Origin: Tilletia caries
Lineage: Eukaryota > Basidiomycota > Exobasidiomycetes > Tilletiales > Tilletiaceae
Assembly: GCA_032718865.1 (NCBI GenBank)
Contig: JALUTQ010000032.1
Coordinates: 496,001 to 560,000, forward strand
Length of the DNA stretch: 64,000 nucleotides
Direction of reading: 5' to 3'
Shown: in pieces, positions 36,034-45,236 of the stretch
Numbering within the stretch: position 1 is the first letter of the stretch
Layout of the letters: the number at the start of each line of letters is the position of its first letter
Notes under the pieces: model-generated
What the model was told of the DNA's origin: nothing
Databases searched by the model: none
Seen by the model: the letters and a program-made list of their open reading frames with translations, nothing else
Made by a program: the position numbers and the translations under genes

Positions 36034-36430
36034 GATGCAACTATAGTCGCCAAAAATAGTCGGTCAGAGTGCCACTATATTAAGACTATAGTCGGACTAT
36101 ATAGTGACTATAGTGTCTTCATGCTAAGGTCGAACTCACAGGCTATAGTCGGACTCTCCCCAAAGGCTATAGTCGCTAGAAATTGTCACACCGGGAGTTG
36201 GACTATAGTCGCTTCTGTACGACTATAGTCTCTCATAGTCAAACTATAGCGGCACAATAGTCGACTATAGTCTGAATATAGTTTGTCCACAGACGACCGG
36301 CTATAGGCGCGGCTATAATCGACTATAGCCGCGATTCTAGGATGGCAATGTATAGTTCGACTATATTCTTCATAGCTACACTATAGTGACGCTATAGCTT
36401 CCCCAGAGCCTGACTATAGCCGAGCAATAG
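35190..36430. repeat. Central ACTATAGT motif array, split by a small hAT element
   Basis: Motif-rich sequence at 35190-35290 and 36035-36430, of the same type as at the element ends. It separates the kinase 3' end from the H3-like gene 5' end and presumably was one block before the small hAT element inserted. Confidence 0.8.
35292..36033. mobile_element. Small non-autonomous hAT element (MITE)
   Basis: 742 bp, inverted ends TAAGGAAAGGCG...CGCCTTTCCTTA, flanked by the perfect 8-bp duplication GATGCAAC (35284-35291 and 36034-36041). Internally rich in GCGGAGTTCC / GGAACTCCGC palindromes; no coding capacity. Inserted inside the ACTATAGT array of the giant element, so it is younger than that element. 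Confidence 0.9.
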
Positions 36431-36633
36431 TCTAACTTGTTGTCGACTCTCGAGGAAAAGATCGTTCCTACTACGAACTGCATCATTCTTCCTTCTTCTC
36501 CTGGTCGTTACCCATCATCCCCTTTGATCAAAGGCCATCACCGTTCCCTTCAGCTATCCCAGGACTCAGTGCACCGACTCCCTTCACCCGTCTGTCGTCC
36601 TCGTCGTCCATCTTCACGCAGGCAGTCACCAAC

Positions 36634-37206
36634 ATGGCCCGAACTAAATGTGTAGCCCGTCATCGCTCTCAAGGCAATTACGTGCCCAAGCCCAAGTCCA
36701 AAGCACGTAAGGCCGGCCCTTCTTCTGCGAAGGTGGATGCCAACAGCAAGGATACGAACGATCCCATCATCCAAGTCAAAGCCCGTCCTGGCGAAGTTGT
36801 TCTGCGAGACATACGACGTTATCAGCGTAGCACGGAGCATCTACTCGGAGCTCTCCCCTTCCAGCGCCTCGTCCGTGAGATCACTCAGAATTACACGCCC
36901 CCCGGAACGCGGCAATGGCACGAGCGCATGTGGTACGAAGGTTACCGGTATACGAGCACGGCGTTGGAGGCGATCCAAGATGCAACTGAGGACTATCTCG
37001 TCGAGTTGCTCGAGGATTGGTTGGTATCCAGCAGGTCTGACAACCGAACCGACTTGACGTTTGGCTGACAACTCCAGTACCTTCCTCCCCATCACAGTGC
37101 CGTGGCCGCAGCCCATGCCAAACGGAAGACGATCATGCCGGTTGACATGGCTCTTGCCCGACGATTGCGTGGAGATACCCCACGACGTCCTTTCCTTCGT
37201 CACTAG
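36634..37206 (+). CDS. Divergent histone H3-like protein (transposon cargo)
   Basis: Exons 36634-37023 and 37078-37206, 54-nt intron with a GCTGAC branch and CAG acceptor; 172 residues. It starts MARTK like canonical H3, then leaves the H3 tail (no ARKS around K9 or K27). The histone fold runs from about residue 52: [69 protein letters not shown]. Loop 1 is enlarged by about a dozen residues (positions 88-105, rich in Trp/Tyr/Arg) and loop 2 by about eight (130-142). Enlarged loop 1 is a feature of CENP-A, but the ARTK start is not. It should enter nucleosomes or bind H4; whether it does is unknown. It lies between two motif-rich or repeat blocks and ends 11 nt before the convergent transposase gene. 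Confidence 0.88.
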
Positions 37207-37217
37207 GCTCCAGTCTG

Positions 37218-39743
37218 TCACACGAGGTCGTTGAAGAGGCAATTGATGCTCGATTTGATTTCAAGTGGAGACACGTCGGAGTAAGGAAGCAGGTAGTCAT
37301 CAGAGAGGAGGTGAGAGCTGAAACTGTTAAGGCAGCGGGGGGGTTGCGTCTCGAGAGCCTCCGGATCATCTTCTGGAAGAGCTTCGCCCGCCATGGGGTC
37401 GAATCCTGCCTTGATCAGCTGCTGGGCTATCACCAGCTGCTGGATCGTTGCAGGCGCGATGCTGCGACGTCGGGGCGTGCAAATCCGACCCGCTGCCGAG
37501 AACACTCTTTCCACCGCAGCCGTCGAACCCGCTGAGGCGAGCACCCGTCGAGCCACCTCGGAGAGGACGCGCAGGTTCTTGGCGTTGTCGCGCCACCATC
37601 CAAGTGTGGTCTCCCCGGAACGAAAGGGGAAGCCTCCAAGCAGGTAGGCGGTGATCTCGTCCGTGTGGTTCTGCTCGGGGGGGCGGGGAGAATCGCCTCC
37701 ACTGCGGCTTCGCCGCACCAGCAGGGCTGAAGACGGTCGACCGTAATGGAGCCGACCCGGATCCGATGACCTTCTCGACCTCGATCTTGAGCAGCTCCTT
37801 GGCCCTCGCGACGGTGGCAGAGGAGTAGTCCTTGAGGAGTATGGCCAACCGATATTTCGGGTCCAAGATGGCAGCCAGAAGTAGTGGGTCGTATTGGCTC
37901 GCCCGCTCGCGGTAGACGGCAAGCTTGTCCATACCGAGTTGGAGGGCATTGGCGAAGAACGTGCCAACCTCATTGTTGAGCTGCCGGGCCTCGTCGCATT
38001 CAACCTTCAGAGCATGGGCAAGGTCTCCGTGGTACCGGAGAATGTCGGCGGCGGTGGGTGCCTCACGCTCGACGGACTTGATGAGGGTGAGGAAGTAGGT
38101 GAGGATGTCGGTCACCTTCTTCAGTAGCTTGATTTCGTCGGCATTGATATTGAGGTTTATGTCGTAAACCCCCTCCTCGTCGGACCGCACCACGTACACC
38201 AACCCTTTGGCGTACTTCAAAGCACTGTGAAGCTGGAAGTACCGACTATTCCACCTCGTCTTGTTGAAGGCGGGCGGCACGAGCACCGCGTCCGCCATGA
38301 TCTTGTTGCCGTTGTATGCCTCCCGCGCCTTCCGAAGATACTTGCGACGGCGCTCCGGGCTACTGCGAGCGATCTTGACGATGGTGGCGATCTTGGTGAG
38401 GGGGCTGAGGTAGCCCTTCTCTTGTCCGTAGCCTGGGAGTTGACCGCTGGGTGGAGGAGGTGCCGGGTCGGGTCCGGTCGTGGATTGAGTGTCGCTGCCT
38501 TGTACGCCGCCATGCGCGGCAGCACCCGCGTCTGGGTCCTCGGGGTCTTCGCGGTCCTCGTCTTCTTCTTCGGGTATGGCGACCAGGACGGGCGGCAGGC
38601 TGGCAGCCAGATCGTCTTGGAGTGCGTCAGCTGCCTCCTCCTCATCGTCGGCAACTGCGATCGCCGTCTCGATATCCACTTCCTCTCCGTCTTCTCGGTT
38701 TTGCCCCCCGCTGCCGATTCCAACTCCTTCTCGGCCTCGTCCCAATCTCCAACCACGGGAAGGTCGCGATGCTCGTCCTCGGGGTCCTCGTCCTCCACGA
38801 CCCCGCCGACAGGCACAACGATTTTGCTTTGGCGGCTGCTTTCCTCTCGGGGAACCCCGAAGGCGATGTACATCGTCTGTACTACGAGGTTGAGGTGGTG
38901 TGCAAAGCAGCGGATGTGGCTGGTGCGGGCGACGAAGGGGTTCTTGAGTTTGACCTTTTCCGTTTCGAGCTTGCGCTCGATGAGGGTCGACATGCGCGTG
39001 TTGGACGACGCGCTGTCCGTCGTGATCACGCCGTTCCAGTTGTCGGTGAGGCCGTTGTCCGTCAGGAAGCTGACGACGTGGCCGGCGAAGGTGCTCCCGG
39101 AGTGGCGGCCGCGGAGGACTTGGAAGTCGATGCAATAGGAATGATATTGCCATTCCTGGTCGATGTGCGTGAGAACGAGGGCTTGGAAGGCGTGCTGCAT
39201 GCCGGGGGTCGTCCACTCGTCCAGCTGCATGCTGAAGGAGGTCTTCGAGAGAGCTGAGATGGCCTGGTCGAAGAGGTTGAGACTAACCACACCAATGTCG
39301 CGCTTCACTTGCCGCGCCGATTTGAAAGCCGGGAGCGCTGCGGGCGTGACGGCCTCGATCATGTCGAGGAAGGATCGGGATTGGAGAATGGTGAAGGGCA
39401 ACGACTCGCCGATGATCCATGCGATAGATCGGCGGCGGACAACAGCGACCAGCATCTTGTGTGCCCGTCGTTTGCCTGCGTCGAGCCACTGCTCAACGGA
39501 TTGGGTGTGGAAAGAGCCGATGTTGGAGGCCGCACCACCGTGAGATGTCGCGTCAGCGCTCGGGACGACCTTCTTCGATGGAGCGTCCCTGTCGTTGTCG
39601 AAGACCCCAAGCATGCCCCTGTCCAATGGCGTGAACTTGCGCTTGCAGTATGAAGTCGACGTGGGATTGAAGTGCAGCGCCAGGGCCGAGATCTTGCCGT
39701 CGGTGACCTTGACGGCCTTGTTGCAGCAGCGGCATTGGTACAT
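37218..39743 (-). pseudogene. hAT transposase gene, frame broken at two homopolymers
   Basis: ATG at 39741-39743. A short zinc-finger-like start (MYQCRCCNKAV) is followed by the hAT core: LDEWTTPGMQHAFQALVLTH (first catalytic Asp), TDSASSNTR (second Asp), CFAHHLNLVVQ, a long acidic insert, then NKTRWNSRYFQL, LAAILDPKYRL and the C-terminal dimerisation block (LASAGSTAAVERVFSAAGRI, with the catalytic Glu). The stop is at 37218. The coding frame shifts at a C6 run near 38703-38708 and again at a G7 run near 37676-37682 (plus strand), so either the copy is dead or the assembly slipped. It is the likely mover of the giant element. Its start codon is only 25 nt from the inverted small-hAT copy, so the original promoter or first exon may be lost. 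Confidence 0.82.
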
Positions 39744-39768
39744 CGTAACCGTCGCGTTGTACTTGGCC

Positions 39769-40499
39769 TAAGGAAAGGCGTCACCTCCGCGCCCTCGGCG
39801 GAGTTTCGCGTCCTCCGCGCCTCCGTACCGCAAAACTCCGCCGATTTTCCTCCGCCGGAGGACGTCCTCCGTACCGCGGAGGCTGACAGCGGAGGGGCGG
39901 ACGGAGAAGTACCGCCAACGACTTGAACGCGGACGGAGGGCGGAGGGGTTTGAGGTTCCCGGACTTGAGCGCGGACGGAGGTGTCGACAGCCCCAACTTC
40001 GGCGGAGTTCCGGCGGAACTCCGCGCCTCCGCGCTTACTCCGCTCTGAGACTGAAAACCCAGGGGTTACACGGGGTCTCTCTCATTGAAAGAGTCTCAGA
40101 AGACGGAGTCTCGGGTCTCATGTCACGTAATTGCTGGTCACGCCGGAGTCTCAAGACTTGAGACCCCTCTTCAAATGATTTTTTTCGCCGAGTTGAGCAT
40201 GTAACTCCAAAGTCTGAGACCAAGACTTGGGTCAGCAAGTTGGGATCGCGGAGGCGCGGAACTCCGCCGGAGGAAGGCGGACGGAGGTTCCCTCCTTGGA
40301 AAACTCCGCCTACCCACCGCGGACGGAGGAGGCGGCCTCGGTGAGGACCACCCTGCTACGGCGGACGGAATGATACCGGCCTTGCCGACTCCACTGTCTT
40401 GGGCGGACGGAATGATCCGCCCAAAAATGAGCGCGGAGTTTTCGCGGACGTAGGCGGGCGGAGGCGCGGAGGCGCGGAGTTCCTCCGCGCCTTTCCTTA
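39769..40499. mobile_element. Inverted copy of the small hAT element
   Basis: 731 bp with the same TAAGGAAAGGCG ends as 35292-36033, in opposite orientation. On the right it is followed by GTTGCATC, the reverse complement of the left copy's duplication, but on the left it abuts CTTGGCC with no duplication. It therefore arrived as part of a copied arm, not by its own transposition. Confidence 0.88.
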
Positions 40500-40661
40500 G
40501 TTGCATCATATAGTCGGACTTCACATTCATGATTTTTGAGGCGCTATAGCCGGACTATAGTGAACTATAGTCGGATTATAGTGAACTATAGTCGAAGTAT
40601 AGTCTGACAATTGCACATTTGATTGCGATTCATCTGCATGGAGCAATAGAAGAGAGTGGCT

Positions 40662-41303
40662 TCAACGTTGGCTGTGCTTTTGCTGGATGCGCGGCATCTG
40701 GACACGAGGGTCAGGGACTCGTGGCCAAAGATCCCAGGCACGATGGCCAAGGATATGGTCACAAGACGGGCGAATGGCAGGGTTAAGGCGGAACGAATAT
40801 TCCAACAGCTGCACCATGTCTTTGAAACCTTCACCTCTTTGATCCGCCAGTTGCCTAACTAGATCGAGGATAGCGTTCGAACGTTGCCCACCCGTAAAGC
40901 GTTTCGGACCTGGGCGAGGAGTGTTGTATGGCAGCGAGTCGTCCAAGAGGGGCCCGGGAAGATGGTCGGATCCTGGCCACAGTTCGCCTACCGAACGGTC
41001 GCAAAGACTGAGAACAATCGTGCTCATGGCAGAGACAGGATCTGCAACGACTCACAACGGCTTACCGACTCCACCGATCATCTCGGCGACGACAACCGCC
41101 CAACTCCACACGTCGGCTGCGGCACCAAGGCGATTCGATCGCATGAGGATCTCCGGCGCACGATACCACAACGCAGTAAGCGCGTGGTGTCGTACGCCTG
41201 GGCTCCGCTGCGACCCGTCCTCGGCCAGGCCAAAATCTGCGATCTTGACAGTGCCGGAAGCGGTGAGGAGTATGTTCGATGGCTTGAAATCGAAATGGAT
41301 GAT
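40662..41303 (-). pseudogene. 3' fragment of the CDK-like kinase (inverted copy)
   Basis: Carries the HFDFKPSN loop, DFG, APE and the C-lobe to the stop, including the same internal TGA as the full copy. It lacks the N-lobe, so it cannot be an active kinase. At its 5' edge the kinase frame happens to stay open into the neighbouring gene for a few codons. Confidence 0.82.
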
Positions 41304-42305
41304 CGCATTGTTGAGGGCGAACCCTGATCGCTCTCGGCGGCACGTCCGTCTAACGCGGCGCGCATCTCTTGCTTCTCGCGTGCGGTTGTCGCGGCAGGCT
41401 CCTTGCTCGAACCGGGTTTCTTGCGGATGCTGGAGGTGGATTGACGGGTCTGGTTGGTGGCCTTGGCTTTCCCTTTGCCTTTCGTATTGCGACGGTGCTC
41501 ATCGTCGGAGGATAGATCGTAGTTGGACATGCGCGTCGAGGTGGTGCGACGACGTTTGTTCCCGGTACCGGAACCGACGACGGGGGTGCTGCTGCCTTTC
41601 GCAATGCTCCTGTCAAAGAACGCATCGACGTCTGCGTTGGTCTGATCGAAATTTGAGAGTAGCGCGGTCAGGACGTGTTGTAGCAGGCGGCATCATTGCA
41701 GACAGGGATGCTCACAGGGTTCTTGGAGCCGGACGCGAGCGGACGGGCTGAGGGTCGCTCAGGCACGATCAAACCCGACTTTCTTGCCCGTCCCGGATTG
41801 CTTGACTGAGACGTAGAGGGAGCGGCCGGGGCGTTCTTGGGTTGGGAAGCAGCTCGGGTGCTCTGCTGGCTGGGATGCACTCCGTCAAGTAGTTGACTCC
41901 AGGTGCTCTGGGTGAGATCGGCGGCGAGCTCATTCCACCAACCTGTCACCTCAGGGTCGTCCACTTCCGGCTGTACGCGGAGAAAAGTGGGAGGGAGGGA
42001 GGGAAATCAGCCAAGGCCCTGGATCATGGGTGGCTTGCAGTTGGGCGGACCGCGGACTTACCATGTTTGCGAGCGTGGGGAGCGCGCTACCAGCCTTGAC
42101 CGCGTCCTGATATTCTTCCCCGTAGGTGATAAGCCAGTTTGACCAGCTTTTGCGTCGGTTTTCCGGTAGTGCGACCTCATCGAGCTGGGGCGTGAGGCCG
42201 GAGACTTCCAGATCGCCCCAGACGTAGTCCCCACTCCCCGAACAGTTCTAGGAGCACTTGGGCCTCGCTGGGCGGTGCGCGCTTGCTGGATGATTGAGAG
42301 GCCAT
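41078..42305 (-). pseudogene. Nuclear-looking disordered cargo protein, C-terminus replaced
   Basis: ATG at 42303-42305 (MASQSSSKRAPPSEAQVLLE). Exons 42062-42305, 41716-41970 and from 41641, all with consensus sites and phase 0. Readable blocks are YVWGDLEVSGLTPQLDEV, WSNWLITYGEEYQDAV, DDPEVTGWWNELAADLTQ, a Ser/Pro-rich linker and a basic KRRRTTSTR / KGKGKAKATN tail. Near 42235 the frame changes (about 2 nt missing). Beyond 41304 the frame runs into the inverted kinase arm in a meaningless frame until 41078, so the original C-terminus was cut off. No family is recognised; the basic clusters suggest nuclear or DNA association. Confidence 0.55.
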
Positions 42306-42429
42306 CTCCAGCGACAAAGAAGGATGTGGGCGGCCTGCTTCAGGAATCAGGATGGAGTGGTGGGAGAACAACACTGATGCTGCTGGCGGGGAGAGGGTGG
42401 AGTGTGCACGGAGCACCGGCAGAAAAAGT

Positions 42430-42840
42430 CACGATTCCCACGGTTATAGTTGCTTATAGTGCGACTGGGTCATGTGACTTGACGTGCGAAGTCTGGCTAT
42501 AGTCGAAACGACAGTGTTGTACGACTATAGCTGCAGCCACATAGTCTAACTATAGCCGTTGGCTCTGGTCCGAACATCATACGTATGACTATTGTTGCTG
42601 CTTACAACTATAGCTGGTATAGTGCGACTATAGCTGCTGAACGACGCAGGTGAAAAATATTCTCACTATAGTGCGCTATAGTCACACTATAGTCTAAGTG
42701 GTCGGCGCCGCAAAAGCCCACGACTATAGTCGACTATGCCACTATAGTCAGACTTACGACTATGACTATTTCGGATTTTCAAAAAACGCCTACGACTACG
42801 ACTATGACTATGCCAAAAAACGTGCGACTATAGTCGGAGC
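42430..42840. repeat. Right subterminal ACTATAGT motif array
   Basis: Same motif family as the left end, up to the TIR. It doubles as the upstream region of the disordered cargo gene, mirroring the kinase gene at the other end. Confidence 0.85.
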
Positions 42841-42857
42841 CGAGCCCTGAGCAGAGG

Positions 42858-45236
42858 CCGGAGGCGTCCAAGTCTCGAAGCGGCGCGCGCCAGCGCACTG
42901 GGGTCGAAGGGGGCTGGGTTTGAAGGCAATCTGCTTGGGCTGTAGGACCCGGCGAGTGATCCTGGAGGGTCCGGCGGAGGAGGAGGGCTGTGCGGGTGGG
43001 CTGTGGGGCACGGGGTCGGTGGCCGACACGTCGGCGTTCGCGCGCCAGGCGTCGATTGCGCGCATCATGTCGGGGCCATAGCCCTGTGAGGACTCACCAG
43101 CTGGGTCCGAACCAGCAGCTGACGCAGTCCGGAAGATCTGGTAGAGGGAGGCGACGCGGATTACCGTTGGTAGCGCCCCGAGATGGGACATCGGCGAGGT
43201 TGTCCTTGGTGTTGATGTACCTGAGGTGGATGCAGAGCGAGTGGGTGTGCTCCAAGGCAGCGACGCGCTCCAGCACAGCGTTGGGCTGCGTGGAATCCAG
43301 CTTACAGTTCTCGTAGGCCCCGATGACCGCCGTGCTGTCGGAGTGATTAGTGAATGATGATGGCTTTGTTGTTGTGGCCGAGGAGAACGACCTTCCGCAC
43401 AGCCAGCTCGAGCGACACACGACTTTGATGTCGACATTGCCAACGAACTCAGCGCGCAGAGGGAAGCTGCGCTCCACACCAGCAATGTGGAGGCCGGCGC
43501 CGTAGGAGGTCGAGCCGTCGCAGAAGCAGGAGATGTCGCTGGGCGGAGGAGGGTCGAAGCATCGCCAGTAGTTGTCGAGTCGGAGCTGCCGCTCCCACCA
43601 ATCCAAGTCGGCACCGATACGGGAGCCGGAGTGTCGGAGCTGGTACCTGCGCTGCGGCTCGCGCTCTGCAGAAGCGATGAAATCGATGAGGCCCTTGAGG
43701 TGCCATTTCCCATCGAAGAACACCAGCCGGGCGTGCTCGAGCTTACCGTGCAGGGACTGGGCCTCGGTGTCGGGACCTTCTCTCCTTCCATTCGGCAATG
43801 CTGCGCAGGTACTTGAGGCGCTTCTTTTCGGGAAGGGCGACCTCGCGAGTGGCGATGTTGAACCTGATGCCGGTAAAATCGAAGATGTGGGACCAAGGAG
43901 CGTCCTTCCGCGGTTCCCATGGCCATCCGAGCGCTTCGGAGACAGCGTCGATGTCGGAGATGCCGCAATTGTAGCCGTCCTCCGCGCCGGGTTGAACTTG
44001 GAGTGGGTCGGTATAGTCGTCGTCGTGTTGGTTCCCCCTCGGCGTCCAACCAGCTGAGCCGACCCCGCTGGGCAGTGGGAGTTGTGGCCATTCGTCGTCG
44101 TTTGGCAGCGCGGGCTGCGTTGACCTCATCCAGGGCGGGGACCGGAACGCGGAGGAAGACGTTGTCGTCGACCCAGTGCGACGAACGATGTCGGCGAAAG
44201 CATCTGCAAACAGGCCGAAGGCGCCACACGCCGGACCGAGCCCAAAAGCAAGGAAGGTGTCGATGTAGAAGCGACCCTCCCACTCCACCACGGTGCTGGG
44301 CCATTGGGAGGCGGCCGTGGGTATGTGCCGAAAGGCGGAGACGACGTCTCGCACGTAGGCCTGTGCGGTGCGTGGGAGCGAGCAGAGCGTGCTGCATGTG
44401 TTGTGGAAGGTGCCCCAAGTGGTTGGCCACCGGTCGGGGTCGAGGCGGGAGTTTGGGGAGGTGTGAAGGGGGGGATATTTGTCGTTTTGGTTGTGGCGGG
44501 GGCTGCTGAAATCCTGTATGAGGCGAAAGGTGCCGTTGGATTTGGGTCGAATCCCGATAGGAGTTGTCTGAAATGGGCCAAGGAGCGCCTCCACCTCGGC
44601 CTGCGAGGCAAAGGGCCCGTGGTAGCGGCGAGCTGCGAGTTCTTTGTCGATGATTACCTGCACCTGACCAGGGTGGTCGGTAGCAGACTTGTTGTGGGAC
44701 GCGATGAGTGTGGCGACGGGGGGAGGGGTGTTGAGGAAGAGGCCGGTGTGTAGTGATGGAACGAGGGTGGGGTAGCGTGAAACGAGGTGGGACTGCGTGA
44801 GGAGTCGGTGCCAGCCATCGGCTTTGAGCAGCACTCGTGGGGAATCACTGTGACTGAGGCGGACGAGAGAGACGGCAAGTCTGGGCGGTGCAGGTGCCTC
44901 CGCAGAGGCTGCAAGCGTGCTCCCCCGAGCAGTTGTTCCAGGTACAGCCGGACACGTTGTGGCCGAGGCAGATCCGACGGCCTCCGGTACGTTCGACGAG
45001 CTGGCCGGAGGAGTTGCGGATGGCGTTTGTGGCTTTCCCGGGATAGTAGGCGAGCCGTTCTGCAGTGCATTCCTCTGGTCTGTGAGGCTCTCGGATTCCG
45101 CAGCGGGCGCATGCCTTGCGGACTCCGTTGTCGCTCCTGGGACCGTTGTCGCGAAAGGACTTTGACGCCGTGGCGGTCGGACCGGAGCGACGGGGCGGCT
45201 CGGACCGAAAGCTGGGCTGTCGAGAGGGACCGGCAC
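42858..45236 (-). pseudogene. RT / RNase H ORF2 of the DIRS-like element
   Basis: Overlaps the 3' part of ORF1. RT blocks seen: KELAARRYHGPFASQAEVEA, PIGIRPKSNGTFRLIQDFS, YVRDVVSAFRHIPTAASQW, GRFYIDTFLAFGLGPACGAF. The HWVDDNVF box (VDD) is out of frame because 22 nt are missing near 44190 compared with the copy at 49320-50378; the gap lies between two CGTCGCA repeats. RNase H follows (FCDGSTSYGAGLHIAG, HSDSTAVIGAYENC, NLADVPSRG). After the RNase H part the frame continues through a Pro-rich linker to the hAT insertion. Dead as read. Confidence 0.78.

Larger units (their letters stand above)
39769..41303. repeat. Right arm of the 1.5-kb inverted duplication
   Basis: Reverse complement of 34489-36033. 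One end stops exactly at the small hAT terminus (39769); the other stops inside an unrelated gene (41303/41304), three codons into the copied kinase exon. Confidence 0.88.
31761..42849. mobile_element. Giant hAT-type DNA transposon with cargo genes
   Basis: 11,089 bp. The left end starts CAGGGCTCGGC and the right end is its exact reverse complement; beyond 11 bp the ends remain alike through CGACTAT motifs. AGCAGAGG flanks both sides (31753-31760 and 42850-42857), a perfect 8-bp duplication as made by hAT transposases. Inside are a CDK-like kinase, a smaller hAT element, a histone H3-like gene, a hAT transposase, an inverted copy of one internal arm, and a nuclear-looking disordered protein. 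The ends and the kinase-H3 interval are packed with the palindrome ACTATAGT. hAT elements are usually 2.5-5 kb, so this is very large for the group. The host site is the ORF2-recombinase junction of a DIRS-like element, whose frame is continuous without it. Confidence 0.9.
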
